In this document: one piece after another, positions 16,758 to 26,638 of the stretch | How positions within the stretch are numbered: position 1 is the first letter of the stretch | How the letters are laid out: each line of letters opens with the position of its first letter | DNA from: Bacteroidales bacterium | GTDB taxonomy: Bacteria; Bacteroidota; Bacteroidia; Bacteroidales; P3 | Assembly: GCA_017940465.1 (NCBI GenBank) | Contig: JAGAYN010000016.1 | Location: 1 to 64,000, forward strand | Direction of reading: 5' to 3' | DNA: 64,000 nt | The notes under the pieces: model-generated | Database searches by the model: none | What the model saw: the letters and a program-made list of their open reading frames with translations, nothing else | What the model was told of the DNA's origin: nothing | Translations under genes and position numbers: made by a program

Positions 16758-17600
16758 TTACATCAAAAACAGGTAGATGCAGACGAAGGGCATGATGACG
16801 AGGAGGCTGTCGAAACGGTCGAGGAAGCCGCCGTGGCCGGGCATGATGTTCCCGCTGTCCTTGACGCCCACCGAGCGCTTGAGCATGCTCTCCACCAGGT
16901 CGCCCAACGTCCCGGCCATCGAGCAAATCAGGGCCAGCACCAGCCAGTGGTACCAGGCCACAGCGGGCACCAACAGGGGGCCGACGAAGACTCCAAACAG
17001 CGCCGACAGAAGCACTCCGAAGGCGGTGCCCTCCCATGTCTTGCCCGGCGAGTGGCGCAGCCACATCTTGTGCTTACCGAAGAGCGAGCCGCCGATATAG
17101 GCGCCGCTGTCGTTGACCCACACCATGGCCACCAACATCAGCAGCGCATGCTCACCCTGATTGCCCACGAGCACCACCATCAGCGCCAACGGCAGGGCGG
17201 CATAGAGCATGGGGACCATCGTGTAAGCCGCCTCGCGGAAGGGCTGCTCGCTGTGGTTCCACAATTGCACGATGGCAGAAAGGCCGAAGAGAGCCGGGAA
17301 GAGCATATAGGCAACGAGCATCAGGAGGAAAGCGCTCAGCCCGAGGAAAGGCACAGCCACGAAGACCGACAGCGTCAGCACGGCATAAATGTAGCCCAAT
17401 GGGCGGCAAGGCACCGCGCCCTGCTGCTTCACCATGCGGAAAAACTCATAGGTGCACCCCACCGTCACAAAAAGCAGGAATGCGCCGAAGAGCAGCTGCC
17501 CGAGCAGGGCGTTGCCCGTGAGGCGGCCACTGTAGAGGGTGCCGAGGAAAAGCAGCACATAGACTGCCGCCGAGGCCGTGCGTATCCAGAACGTCTTCAT
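16758..17600 (-). CDS. cdsA: Phosphatidate cytidylyltransferase
   Basis: This 280-residue integral membrane enzyme makes CDP-diacylglycerol from phosphatidate and CTP. About seven or eight hydrophobic segments are visible. The family signature near the C-terminus runs SVGVKDSGNIMPGHGGFLDR, where the Asp residues bind metal. WVNDSGAYIGGSLFGKHK is the other conserved block. The start at 17600 (MKTFWIRTAS) is chosen because the upstream in-frame extension is spacer repeat. It lies between ftsH and psd in the same direction. Confidence 0.95.
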   Translation of the reverse strand: MKTFWIRTASAAVYVLLFLGTLYSGRLTGNALLGQLLFGAFLLFVTVGCTYEFFRMVKQQGAVPCRPLGYIYAVLTLSVFVAVPFLGLSAFLLMLVAYMLFPALFGLSAIVQLWNHSEQPFREAAYTMVPMLYAALPLALMVVLVGNQGEHALLMLVAMVWVNDSGAYIGGSLFGKHKMWLRHSPGKTWEGTAFGVLLSALFGVFVGPLLVPAVAWYHWLVLALICSMAGTLGDLVESMLKRSVGVKDSGNIMPGHGGFLDRFDSLLVIMPFVCIYLFLM

Positions 17601-17661
17601 TGTTTCGTATACATTAATAATGAAGAATTCATAATGAAAAACCACAAGAGTGTCCCGTTAT

Positions 17662-19680
<2,019 letters not shown>

Positions 19681-19704
19681 GTCGTTGCGTTTTCCTTGCC
19701 TGGG

Positions 19705-20082
19705 TTATGCCTTCTCGGTCCTGACGTCCACCTCCTGCCCGTCGCTCCACAGTTCGTCGAGCCGGTAGAAGGCGCGTTTCTCGTTCTGGAATATGTGGAC
19801 CACCACGTCGAAGTAGTCCATCAGTATCCACTCGGCATTCTGGTAGCCCTCCACCTTGTGGGGGCCTTGGCCGGTGGCTTTCTTCACGGCCTCGTGCACC
19901 GCGTCGGAGAGCGCACTGACGTGCGACGGCACATTGCCCGAGGCGATGACGAAGTACTCGCAGGGAGCTCCCTGCACCTGGCGCAGGTCCAGGATGCGCA
20001 CCGCTTCGGCCTTCTTCTCGTCCAGTATCTGGGCGGCCAGGCGGGCCAGCACCAGGGCTTCTTTGTCTCGTTGGTTTGTCAT
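19705..20082 (-). CDS. rsfS: Ribosomal silencing factor RsfS
   Basis: This 125-residue protein binds ribosomal protein L14 and blocks subunit joining during starvation. It has the family blocks VRILDLRQ, CEYFVIASG, GYQNAEWILMDYFDVVVHIF and the FYRLDELW end. The length is typical. It lies upstream of ftsH, an arrangement common in Bacteroidota. The 107 bases upstream hold an 11-bp repeat element. Confidence 0.95.
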   Translation of the reverse strand: MTNQRDKEALVLARLAAQILDEKKAEAVRILDLRQVQGAPCEYFVIASGNVPSHVSALSDAVHEAVKKATGQGPHKVEGYQNAEWILMDYFDVVVHIFQNEKRAFYRLDELWSDGQEVDVRTEKA

Positions 20083-20113
20083 GCTGTATGATAGGGGTTT
20101 ACTGGATGTTCTG

Positions 20114-20181
20114 CTGGTATCCTCCAGGTCTGTTCTTTAACTGTTCTATAACTGTTCTATAACTGTTCTTTATCTTTCGGG
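20114..20181 (-). repeat. 11-bp-period element family 2, copy 1
   Basis: On the minus strand CCGAAAGATAAAGAACAGTT starts a run of 11-bp AGAACAGTTAT units that ends in AGACCTGGAGGATACC. The same order occurs on the plus strand at 39665-39740. This copy fills the gap between tsaE and rsfS. Confidence 0.85.
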
Positions 20182-20189
20182 ACTATGGT

Positions 20190-20618
20190 TCAGCCCTCCT
20201 GCAGGCGGGCTTCGAGGGTGCGCAGGCCGTCACGTTCGTCGAGAGTGACGCGCACGTAGCGGTCCGGAAGCAACGCCTCCACCTTCTCGGTCCACTCGGT
20301 GAAGCACCAGTGTCCGCTGTAGAAGTACTCCTCGTAGCCCAGGTCGTAGGCTTCGGCCAGCGACTTGAGGCGGTAGAAGTCGAAGTGGTAGACCGGCTCG
20401 CCCTCCGCGGCACGGTATTCGTTCACGATGGCGAAGGTGGGGCTGCAGACGTTGTCCTCCACCCCCAGCGCCGCGCAGAGCTGCTTGATGAGGGTGGTCT
20501 TCCCCACCCCCATCTTGCCGAAGAAGGCGAAGAAGCGCTCCTCCGGGAACGCCGCGAGCAACTCGCGCGCCACCCCGGGCAAATCCCCGACGCTATGAAC
20601 CTCAACTCTCAATTTCAA
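20190..20618 (-). CDS. tsaE: tRNA threonylcarbamoyladenosine synthesis ATPase TsaE
   Basis: This 142-residue P-loop ATPase works with TsaB and TsaD to make t6A37 in ANN-decoding tRNAs. The Walker A is GKMGVGKTT (about residues 35-43), followed by SPTFAIVNEY and HFDFYRL, the family's characteristic blocks, and FTEWTEK. No ATG fits the conserved N-terminus; the start used is a TTG at 20618 (a second TTG is six bases further). The gene lies between DUF4293 and rsfS in the same direction. Confidence 0.92.
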   Translation of the reverse strand: MKLRVEVHSVGDLPGVARELLAAFPEERFFAFFGKMGVGKTTLIKQLCAALGVEDNVCSPTFAIVNEYRAAEGEPVYHFDFYRLKSLAEAYDLGYEEYFYSGHWCFTEWTEKVEALLPDRYVRVTLDERDGLRTLEARLQEG

Positions 20619-20642
20619 TGTTCCATTCTCATTGTTCCATTC

Positions 20643-21188
20643 TCAATTCCTCAACCTGTCCGCCGCGCGCACGCGGGCTTCGTCCTTGCGGATGGCGCGC
20701 TGGGCGAGGAAGAGCAGCACCAGCGACGCCAGGGGCAGGAAAGCGCCCGCGGCCCAGCTCACCGCCGGGTCGGCCGCGCCGCCGCAGGTGGCCTTCAGCA
20801 GGGCCTGGTACTTGTCCACCGCCCAGAAGAAGACCGCGAAGGCGTAGCCCACATTCACCAGGAAGGCCAAGCCCACCAGGCGCGCCTGCGTCACCCGCCG
20901 GCGGAAGAGGAAGATGCACACCGCCGCCACGGCCACCGTGAGCAGGCAGAGGGTCACCAGCGGCCACGTAGCCATGCCGGTCAGCCTCTGGCTGCACTCC
21001 ACCACGGGCTCCATCGAGGCCAGCTGCTGCAGCGTGTCGGCGTCGCCGCGCGCCACCAGGTCCAGCTGCGCCTCCACGCGCTGGCCCGTAGGCAGGTCCA
21101 TCGCGTAGTGCGCCACAGGGAAGGCGAAGCACAGCGCCATGCACAGCGCCGCCAGGGCCAGCCATAAAGTTTGTACTCTCTGTATCAT
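20643..21188 (-). CDS. DUF4293 family membrane protein
   Basis: This 181-residue inner-membrane protein has four hydrophobic segments at about residues 8-28, 75-93, 104-124 and 148-166. It has the family opening MIQRVQTLWL and the closing AIRKDEARVRAADRLR. The function is unknown. It sits in a conserved Bacteroidota neighbourhood of housekeeping genes, 24 bases before tsaE. Confidence 0.85.
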   Translation of the reverse strand: MIQRVQTLWLALAALCMALCFAFPVAHYAMDLPTGQRVEAQLDLVARGDADTLQQLASMEPVVECSQRLTGMATWPLVTLCLLTVAVAAVCIFLFRRRVTQARLVGLAFLVNVGYAFAVFFWAVDKYQALLKATCGGAADPAVSWAAGAFLPLASLVLLFLAQRAIRKDEARVRAADRLRN

Positions 21189-21223
21189 GTTTCTTGCTTT
21201 ATGTTTTCATTCCTTTCCACGCC

Positions 21224-22348
21224 TCAGTTCTCCAGGTCCTCCGCCTTGCGGGTCTTGGCCACCACCGTGCCGTCCTTGACGAAGAGGAAGCCGGGGTTGC
21301 CGCGGAGCATGGCCTTGATGGCGGTGGCGTCGGCGAAGAGGTAGTCCAGGCCCGAGATCTGGTTCTCGTACAGCCAGGCCTGCACCTCCTCGGGCAGCGC
21401 CGAGGTAAGCATCACAATTTTCGTGCCATTCTCCTCGGCCTGCGCCAGGGCGCGCTTCACCTCCTCCACCCCCGCGGGTTTCACCTTGGAGAGCGTGTGC
21501 ACCGTCACCACCACCATCCCCTCCTCGGCCGGGAGCAGGTCGGCGGCGTGGTCCTCGCCCTCGAGGTCCATCATCGAGAAGCCGTCGGCCAGCACCTCGA
21601 AGGGTTCGTCACTGGTCGAACTCACCACCTCCCACCGGTCGAAGTCCTTGTACTCCGCCGGCACCTGGTCCCACCCTCCGTTCGGGTAGTCCACCGTCAC
21701 CTCCTCGCCTGTGGCAAGGTTGCGGAAGGTCATGTGGTTCATCGATTCCCGCTCCACAATCATGCGGTTGCCCACCTTCCACGGGCGGAAGTCGATCACC
21801 GGCTCGTGCTTGATGTTGTAGATGCAGAACACCAGCATCAGCGCCAGGCCCGCCAGAAGGATGATCCAGTCGCGCTCGAAACGCGGACGGTAGCGCAGGC
21901 GGCGCGTGAGGAATATCCACACCGTCGGCACATCCAATGCCACGTTCTTCCAGAAGGTCTGCCAATTTGTCAGTTTCACCGCGTCGCCGAAGCAGCCGCA
22001 GTCGCTCACCTTGTTGGTGATGGCGTCCACAAGCGTCGTGCCGGTGAAGAAAAGCATCATCAGCACCAAGGCCCAGGCCGAGAGCACACGGAAGCTGTTC
22101 GTCACCAGCATCACCCCCACCAGGAACTCCGCACACACCAGCGCCACGCTCAGCACCCCCGCCAACGGCAGAGCCCACTCGAAGCTCATACCGAAGACCT
22201 CCCACGCCATCATGTACTCCTGCACCTTGTAGGTCGTCCCCATCGGGTCCACACCCTTCACGAACGACGAGAACAGGAACACCAGCCCCACCGCCCACCG
22301 GGCCACGACATTCAACACATAGTTCAACTTTGTATCTTTTATCTCCAT
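21224..22348 (-). CDS. BT_3928-like DoxX/MauE-type membrane protein
   Basis: This 374-residue protein has an N-terminal DoxX/MauE-like membrane part (about residues 10-180, at least five hydrophobic segments). A periplasmic or cytoplasmic thioredoxin-like half follows, with residues like IVMLTSALPEEV and a GNPGFLFVKDGTVV end. The motif DCGCFGD between membrane segments provides a Cys pair, as in methylamine-utilisation MauE, which supports a redox role. The precise function is unknown. It is cotranscribed with DUF1599 and DUF4293, an arrangement often seen in Bacteroidales. Confidence 0.85.
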   Translation of the reverse strand: MEIKDTKLNYVLNVVARWAVGLVFLFSSFVKGVDPMGTTYKVQEYMMAWEVFGMSFEWALPLAGVLSVALVCAEFLVGVMLVTNSFRVLSAWALVLMMLFFTGTTLVDAITNKVSDCGCFGDAVKLTNWQTFWKNVALDVPTVWIFLTRRLRYRPRFERDWIILLAGLALMLVFCIYNIKHEPVIDFRPWKVGNRMIVERESMNHMTFRNLATGEEVTVDYPNGGWDQVPAEYKDFDRWEVVSSTSDEPFEVLADGFSMMDLEGEDHAADLLPAEEGMVVVTVHTLSKVKPAGVEEVKRALAQAEENGTKIVMLTSALPEEVQAWLYENQISGLDYLFADATAIKAMLRGNPGFLFVKDGTVVAKTRKAEDLEN

Positions 22349-22381
22349 GGTTTTCTTCTGATTAGTATGATTTATCCAATA

Positions 22382-22942
22382 TTATGATTCATCCGATTCC
22401 TCCCGCAGCCGCACCAGGCAGAACAGCGAGTAGTTGACGATGTCCATGTAGCCGCCCTCGACACCTTCGCTCACCAGGGTGCGGCCCTGGTGGTCTTCGA
22501 TCTGCTTGATGCGGAGGAGCTTCATGAGGATGAGGTCCACCATCGACTCGATGCGCATCTGCCGCCAGGCTTCGCCGTAGTCGTGGTTCTTGTCCATCAT
22601 CAGGTCGAGGATGCGGTTGATGTGCCGGTCGTAGAGTTCCAAGGCCTGGGACAGGGGTAGTTCGAGGGGTTCCGTGGCGGAGAGCTCCTGCTGCACCAAG
22701 GCCATGACGGCATAGTTCACCATGGCCACAAACTCGCCCCGTATGCCGTCGCCCACGCGGTTCTCGCCGCTCTCCTGCAGGCTGCGGATGCGGTTGGCCT
22801 TGATGTAGATCTGGTCGGTCAGCGAGGGCAGGCGCAGGATGCGCCACGAGGTGCCGTAGTCGCGCGTCTTCTTCTCGAACAGGCTGCGGCACGCTGCCAC
22901 CTCGCGTTCCATCTCGCTTCGGGTATCTGCACATTCAGTCAT
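22382..22942 (-). CDS. DUF1599 domain protein (two tandem copies)
   Basis: This 186-residue protein contains two related halves. KKTRDYGTSWRILRLPSLTDQIYIKANRIR (two blocks of the family) at about 25-54 is echoed by DKNHDYGEAWRQMR and the LILMKLLRIKQIE block at about 115-145. This duplication is the family norm; it is placed among nucleotide-modification-associated domains, but the function is not established. The start at 22942 lies nearly on the predicted transcription start, so either the message is almost leaderless or the second Met (22912) is used. Confidence 0.85.
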   Translation of the reverse strand: MTECADTRSEMEREVAACRSLFEKKTRDYGTSWRILRLPSLTDQIYIKANRIRSLQESGENRVGDGIRGEFVAMVNYAVMALVQQELSATEPLELPLSQALELYDRHINRILDLMMDKNHDYGEAWRQMRIESMVDLILMKLLRIKQIEDHQGRTLVSEGVEGGYMDIVNYSLFCLVRLREESDES

Positions 22943-23073
22943 AACGCAAACATAACGCCCGCGTCATATTTTTATTGTATCCATAGATTAAATATTCCTT
23001 CTATGGGTCTGTTTCGGGCGGTCGGCCGGGGCAGACGTACCAGGTCCGGCATAAAGGCCAGAGGCTACCTTCC

Positions 23074-23213
23074 TGGTATCCTCCAGGTATCTTCTAGGTA
23101 TCCCCTAGGTATCCTTTAGGTATCCCCCTGGTATCTTCTAGGTATCTTCTAGGTATCCTCCAGGTATCCCCTAGGTATTTACTTCGACTGAGAACCGATA
23201 TGAACGGATATGA
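23074..23213 (-). repeat. 11-bp-period element family 1, copy 2 (longest tail)
   Basis: The core (23179-23213 on the minus strand, CAGTCGAAGTAAATACC) is followed by about nine 11-bp units of the type CCTAGAAGATA or CCTAGGGGATA. It is the longest tail of the four copies. It lies 130-270 bases upstream of the DUF1599 gene and just before the palindromic-repeat island. Confidence 0.9.
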
Positions 23214-23281
23214 CCCCCATCTTGTGGAGCGCCCGTCGTAGGCGTCCAGACCTGCCTCATGGGGCAGGCCATGAAACGGAA

Positions 23282-23325
23282 GCGCTCCCCACTGCGCAGG
23301 GATGTTCGGTTTTATCTATTAAACG
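23282..23325 (+). pseudogene. Probable deletion remnant of an ATPase unit
   Basis: Bases 23282-23299 resemble the TGCGCA-CTCCAC-TGCGCA boxes found upstream of the ATPase gene at 25460. Bases 23300-23323 are identical, for 24 bases, to the last codons and stop of that gene (26616-26639, encoding MFGFIY and TAA). The two pieces are fused directly, as if about 1.2 kb of coding sequence had been lost. A palindromic repeat unit follows both. Confidence 0.55.
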
Positions 23326-24296
23326 AAAGCCCCGACGGGGCATAGGGCATGGGTGTGGATCGGGGGCGGGTGGCTATTAAACGGATGCCCCGATGGGGCA
23401 GTTTTTTTGAGGGGGGGGCATACACGGATTCTATTAAGCGAAAGCCCCGATGGGGCAATTACGCCGTAGGCGTTTCCGTTTCATAGACAGACACATGGCA
23501 CAGCGTGATTTTTACGCCGTAGGCGTTTTCGTTTAATAGACAGATACGCAGCATGGTGTAGATGGCTACGCCGTAGGCGTTCTCGTTTAATAGACAGACA
23601 CGCGGCACAGCGTAGACAATTACGCCGTAGGCGTTTCCGTTTAATAGACAGATACGCAGCATGGTGTAGATGGCTACGCCGTAGGCGTTCTCGTTTAATA
23701 GACAGACGCGCAGCGCAGCGTAGACAATTACGCCGTAGGCATTTCCGTTTAATAGACAGATACGCAGCATGGTGTAGATGGCTACGCCGTAGGCGTTCTC
23801 GTTTAATAGACAGACACGCGGCACAGCGAGATTTTTACGCCGTAGGCGTTTCCGTTTCATAGACAGACGCGCAGCGCAGCGTAGACAATTACGCCGTAGG
23901 CGCTTCCGTTTCGTTGTTGGAGACAGATTATTAAACGAAAGCGCCTACGGCGCAGGTTGGATGGGTAGGCAAATACGGATTCTATTAAACGGATGCTCCG
24001 ATGGAGCAATTACGCCGTAGGCGTTTCCGTTTCATAGACAGACGCGCAGCGCAACGTAGGCAGTTACGCCGTAGGCGTTGCCGTTTCATAGACAGACACA
24101 TGGCACAGCGTGATTTTTACGCCGTAGGCGTTTCCGTTTCATAGACAGCTATACGAAAAAACAACATTACGCCGTAGGCGCTTCCGTTTCATAGACAGCT
24201 ACACGAAAAAACAACATTGCGCCGTAGGCGCTTTCGTTTCATAGACAGCTATACGAAAAAAAACAACATTGCGCCGTAGGCGCTTCCGTTTAATCG
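23320..24296. repeat. Palindromic (REP-like) repeat block left of the RAYT gene
   Basis: The block contains about twenty units of the form CTATTAAACGGA followed by a hairpin of 5-bp stem and 3-base loop (for example GCGCC-TAC-GGCGC or GCCCC-GAT-GGGGC). Five point rightwards and about fifteen leftwards. Leftward units at 23460, 23513, 23567, 23621, 23675, 23729, 23783, 23836 and 23890 form a regular 53-54-bp tandem array. A second array at 24011-24296 has 50-54-bp spacing. The gaps between units are not unique: two types alternate. No gene is seen in 22943-24371. Confidence 0.9.
23890..24040. repeat. 151-bp direct duplication, left copy
   Basis: This segment matches 25179-25329 over 151 bases with about ten differences by eye. 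Each copy contains a leftward unit, the box GTTGTTGGAGACAGATTAT, two rightward units and a final leftward unit. The copies flank the transposase gene as direct repeats 1.29 kb apart. Confidence 0.85.
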
Positions 24297-24371
24297 TCCC
24301 CCATCCTTCCCACCCTTGCACACTATACAATAAAATACACCATTGCACGTTATTTACCATAAAAAAACATT

Positions 24372-24839
24372 ATGGCAAACACTTACAACCAAATCTACAT
24401 CCATCTGGTCTTCGCCGTAAAATACCGCGATGCCGCTATCGACAAATCGTGGAGGGACCGACTATATCAATACACCATAGCCCTGGTGGAAGCACGTGGG
24501 CATAAGGTGTACGCCATCGGCGGCATGTACGACCACATCCACATACTTGTCAGTCTGGCGCCAAAACAAGCCATATCGGAGTTAGTGATGGAGGTGAAGC
24601 GCGCAACAACATTGTGGATAAAGGAGAAAGGCCTGGTCCGGTGCCGGTTTGCCTGGCAGGAAGGCTTCGGCGCGTTTTCCTATGGGAAGTCACAGGTGGA
24701 CAATGTTGTGAAATACATCATGAACCAAGAGCAGCACCACGGGAAACATACATTCCGCGAAGAATACGAAGCGTTTTTGAAAACTTTCGGCGTGGAATAC
24801 GACGAGCGTTACACGTTCAAACCATTGGAGGATAATTAA
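24372..24839 (+). CDS. Y1 (HUH) transposase of the RAYT/IS200-like type
   Basis: This 155-residue single-strand DNA transposase has the HUH motif as YDHIHILV (about residues 56-63). The catalytic Tyr lies in the helix VDNVVKYIMNQEQHH (about 117-131), as in REP-associated tyrosine transposases. The WQEGFGAFSYGKSQ block is typical of the Transposase_17 family. Palindromic units flank it in inverted orientation, leftward units ending at 24296 and a rightward unit starting at its stop codon. No TnpB/IscB partner is present. The TAA stop belongs to the repeat unit. Base composition is lower in GC than the neighbours, consistent with acquisition. No promoter motif was recognised. Confidence 0.92.
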   Translation: MANTYNQIYIHLVFAVKYRDAAIDKSWRDRLYQYTIALVEARGHKVYAIGGMYDHIHILVSLAPKQAISELVMEVKRATTLWIKEKGLVRCRFAWQEGFGAFSYGKSQVDNVVKYIMNQEQHHGKHTFREEYEAFLKTFGVEYDERYTFKPLEDN

Positions 24840-25331
24840 ACGAAAGCCCCGATGGGGCATGGGGTGTGGGATGGGGTGTAGGGATGTCAATTAAACGGAA
24901 GCGCCTACGGCGCAGGGGTGGTGGTATTATACATGTATTCTATTAAACGGGATGCCCCGACGGGGCAATTACTCCGTAGGCGCTTCCGTTTCATAGACAG
25001 ATGCGCGGCGCAGTCGGTTACTCCGTAGGCGCTTCCGTTTCATAGACAGACACGCAGCACAGCGTAGACAGTTACGCCGTAGGCGTTTACGTTTCATAGA
25101 CAGACATGCAGCGCGAAGTAGACGGTTACGCCGTAGGCGTTGCCGTTTCATAGACAAGCATGTAATACAACACAATATTACGCCGTAGGCGTTTCCGTTT
25201 CGTTGTTGGAGACAGATTATTTAACGAAAGCACCTACGGCGCAGGTTGGGTGGGTAGGCAAAAACGGATTCTATTAAACGGATGCCCCGACGGGGCAATT
25301 ACGCCGTAGGCGTTTCCGTTTCATAGACAAC
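24837..25331. repeat. Palindromic (REP-like) repeat block right of the RAYT gene
   Basis: The block begins at the stop codon of the transposase. Rightward units at about 24837, 24894, 24944, 25224 and 25274 and leftward units at 24970, 25019, 25073, 25127, 25179 and 25301 use the same stems as the left block. There is no gene in 24840-25459; the last 130 bases hold the TGCGCA boxes and the ATPase promoter. Confidence 0.9.
25179..25329. repeat. 151-bp direct duplication, right copy
   Basis: This is the second copy of the segment at 23890-24040. The third hairpin has GCCCC/GGGGC where the left copy has GCTCC/GGAGC, a paired change that keeps the stem intact. Confidence 0.85.
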
Positions 25332-25416
25332 TGCGCACTCCATTGCGCATAAAACGACTAAAATTGCGCACTCCACTGCGCAGAAAATAGCAAAAAATTG
25401 CACACTCCACTGCGCA
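25332..25416 (+). promoter_or_regulatory. Three TGCGCA-N6-TGCGCA boxes upstream of the ATPase gene
   Basis: The 18-bp box occurs at 25332-25349, 25365-25382 and 25399-25416, spaced 33 and 34 bases, each followed by an A-rich stretch. The half-site TGCGCA is itself palindromic. The last box ends 18 bases before the promoter -7 element, so the array is placed like an operator. A weakened fourth box survives in the remnant at 23282. Confidence 0.6.
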
Positions 25417-25433
25417 GTTTTGAATTTTAATCG

Positions 25434-25441
25434 TATATTTG
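25434..25441 (+). promoter_or_regulatory. Promoter -7 element of the ATPase gene
   Basis: TATATTTG fits the consensus, with a TTTTG-type -33 region about 17 bases upstream. The ATG at 25460 follows after 18 bases. Confidence 0.65.
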
Positions 25442-25459
25442 CAAAAAAAACTGCAGCCC

Positions 25460-26638
25460 ATGGAAAGCCTGATCGAATCATACAAGTCTCTGTTATACAG
25501 AACAGATACAACCTTTATCCGCTATCTGCACGACCAGATAAACTGGCAGTCGCGGCTAGTGGCCCTCCTGGGTACCCGCGGTGTCGGCAAGACCACCATG
25601 ATCCTGCAGCACATAAAGCTGCACGACAACCCCGACCAGTCGCTGTACGTGCTCGCCGACGACTTCTACTTCGCGAGCCACCGCCTGTTCGACCTGGCCC
25701 AGGACTTCTACCGGCAAGGAGGAAAGAAACTGTATATCGACGAGATACACAAATACCGGAACTGGTCGGTGGAGATAAAAAACATCTACGACAAACTGCC
25801 CGACCTGCAGGTGGTCTACACCGGCTCGTCCATCCTGGACCTGGAGCAGGGCGGGGCCGACCTCAGCCGCCGAAAAATAGAGTACGTCCTGCCCGGCCTC
25901 TCGTTGCGCGAGTACATCAACATCACCCACAGCATGAACCTCGCCCCACACAGCCTGACCGACATACTGCATGGAGACATCGACTTCCCGCTACGCGACC
26001 TGCGCCCCCTGCAGCTTCTCGCCGACTACATGAAGACCGGCTATTACCCCTTCTTCCGCGATGACGACTATATGCTTCGCCTGAACGGCATCCTGAAACA
26101 GGTCGTGGAATTCGACATCCCGCAGTTCGCCGACTTCAACGCAGTCTCCATCCTGAAACTCAAGAAACTGATCTATATGCTGGCACAGTCCGTCCCCTTC
26201 AAACCCAACTATTCCAAACTGGAACGGGACCTCGACATACGCCGGAACACCCTCCCCACCTATATGCACCTGCTGGAAAAGGCCGGACTGATAAGCCTGT
26301 TGCCCGAAAAGAGCGACGGAATCAAGCTGCTGGAGAAAATCGACAAAGTCTATCTGCAAAACCCCAACATCGCACACACCCTCTCCGCCTCCACGCCCGA
26401 CAAAGGGTCGTTGCGCGAGAGCATGTTCCTCGCCTGGATGAACGTGGGGCACCGCGTTACAGCCTCGCCGGTGGCCGACTTCGAGATAGACGGGCTCACT
26501 TTCGAAGTGGGTGGCAAAGGAAAAAGCCGCCGCCAGTTGGCCACCCTGGACCCCGAACGCGCCTATGTGGTAAAAGACGACATCGAACATGCCGCCCTCC
26601 ACAGTATCCCTCTCTGGATGTTCGGTTTTATCTATTAA
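25460..26638 (+). CDS. DUF4143-type AAA ATPase
   Basis: This 392-residue ATPase has the Walker A LLGTRGVGKTT (about residues 32-42), Walker B KKLYIDEIHKY and a sensor-like VVYTGSSIL. The C-terminal half has a winged-helix-like segment (NTLPTYMHLLEKAGLISLL) and a DUF4143/nuclease-like end (FEIDGLTFEVGGKGK), with Glu and Lys placed as in PD-(D/E)XK folds. Family members are frequent, multi-copy and of unknown function in Bacteroidales; some are proposed to act in DNA transactions or host defence, which is not shown here. The ATG at 25460 is preferred to an in-frame TTG at 25439 inside the promoter. The stop lies within a palindromic unit. Confidence 0.85.
   Translation: MESLIESYKSLLYRTDTTFIRYLHDQINWQSRLVALLGTRGVGKTTMILQHIKLHDNPDQSLYVLADDFYFASHRLFDLAQDFYRQGGKKLYIDEIHKYRNWSVEIKNIYDKLPDLQVVYTGSSILDLEQGGADLSRRKIEYVLPGLSLREYINITHSMNLAPHSLTDILHGDIDFPLRDLRPLQLLADYMKTGYYPFFRDDDYMLRLNGILKQVVEFDIPQFADFNAVSILKLKKLIYMLAQSVPFKPNYSKLERDLDIRRNTLPTYMHLLEKAGLISLLPEKSDGIKLLEKIDKVYLQNPNIAHTLSASTPDKGSLRESMFLAWMNVGHRVTASPVADFEIDGLTFEVGGKGKSRRQLATLDPERAYVVKDDIEHAALHSIPLWMFGFIY

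Noticed and set aside
23459-23860. 133-residue minus-strand reading frame with 18-residue repeats
   Set aside because: It is open only because the DNA period is 54 bases. It is built of palindromic units, and the same units are read in other frames elsewhere.
23460-24296. CRISPR array (31-bp repeats, about 23-bp gaps)
   Set aside because: The gaps are not unique but alternate between two related sequences, units occur in both orientations elsewhere in the island, the repeat includes a RAYT-type hairpin, and no cas gene is in the window.
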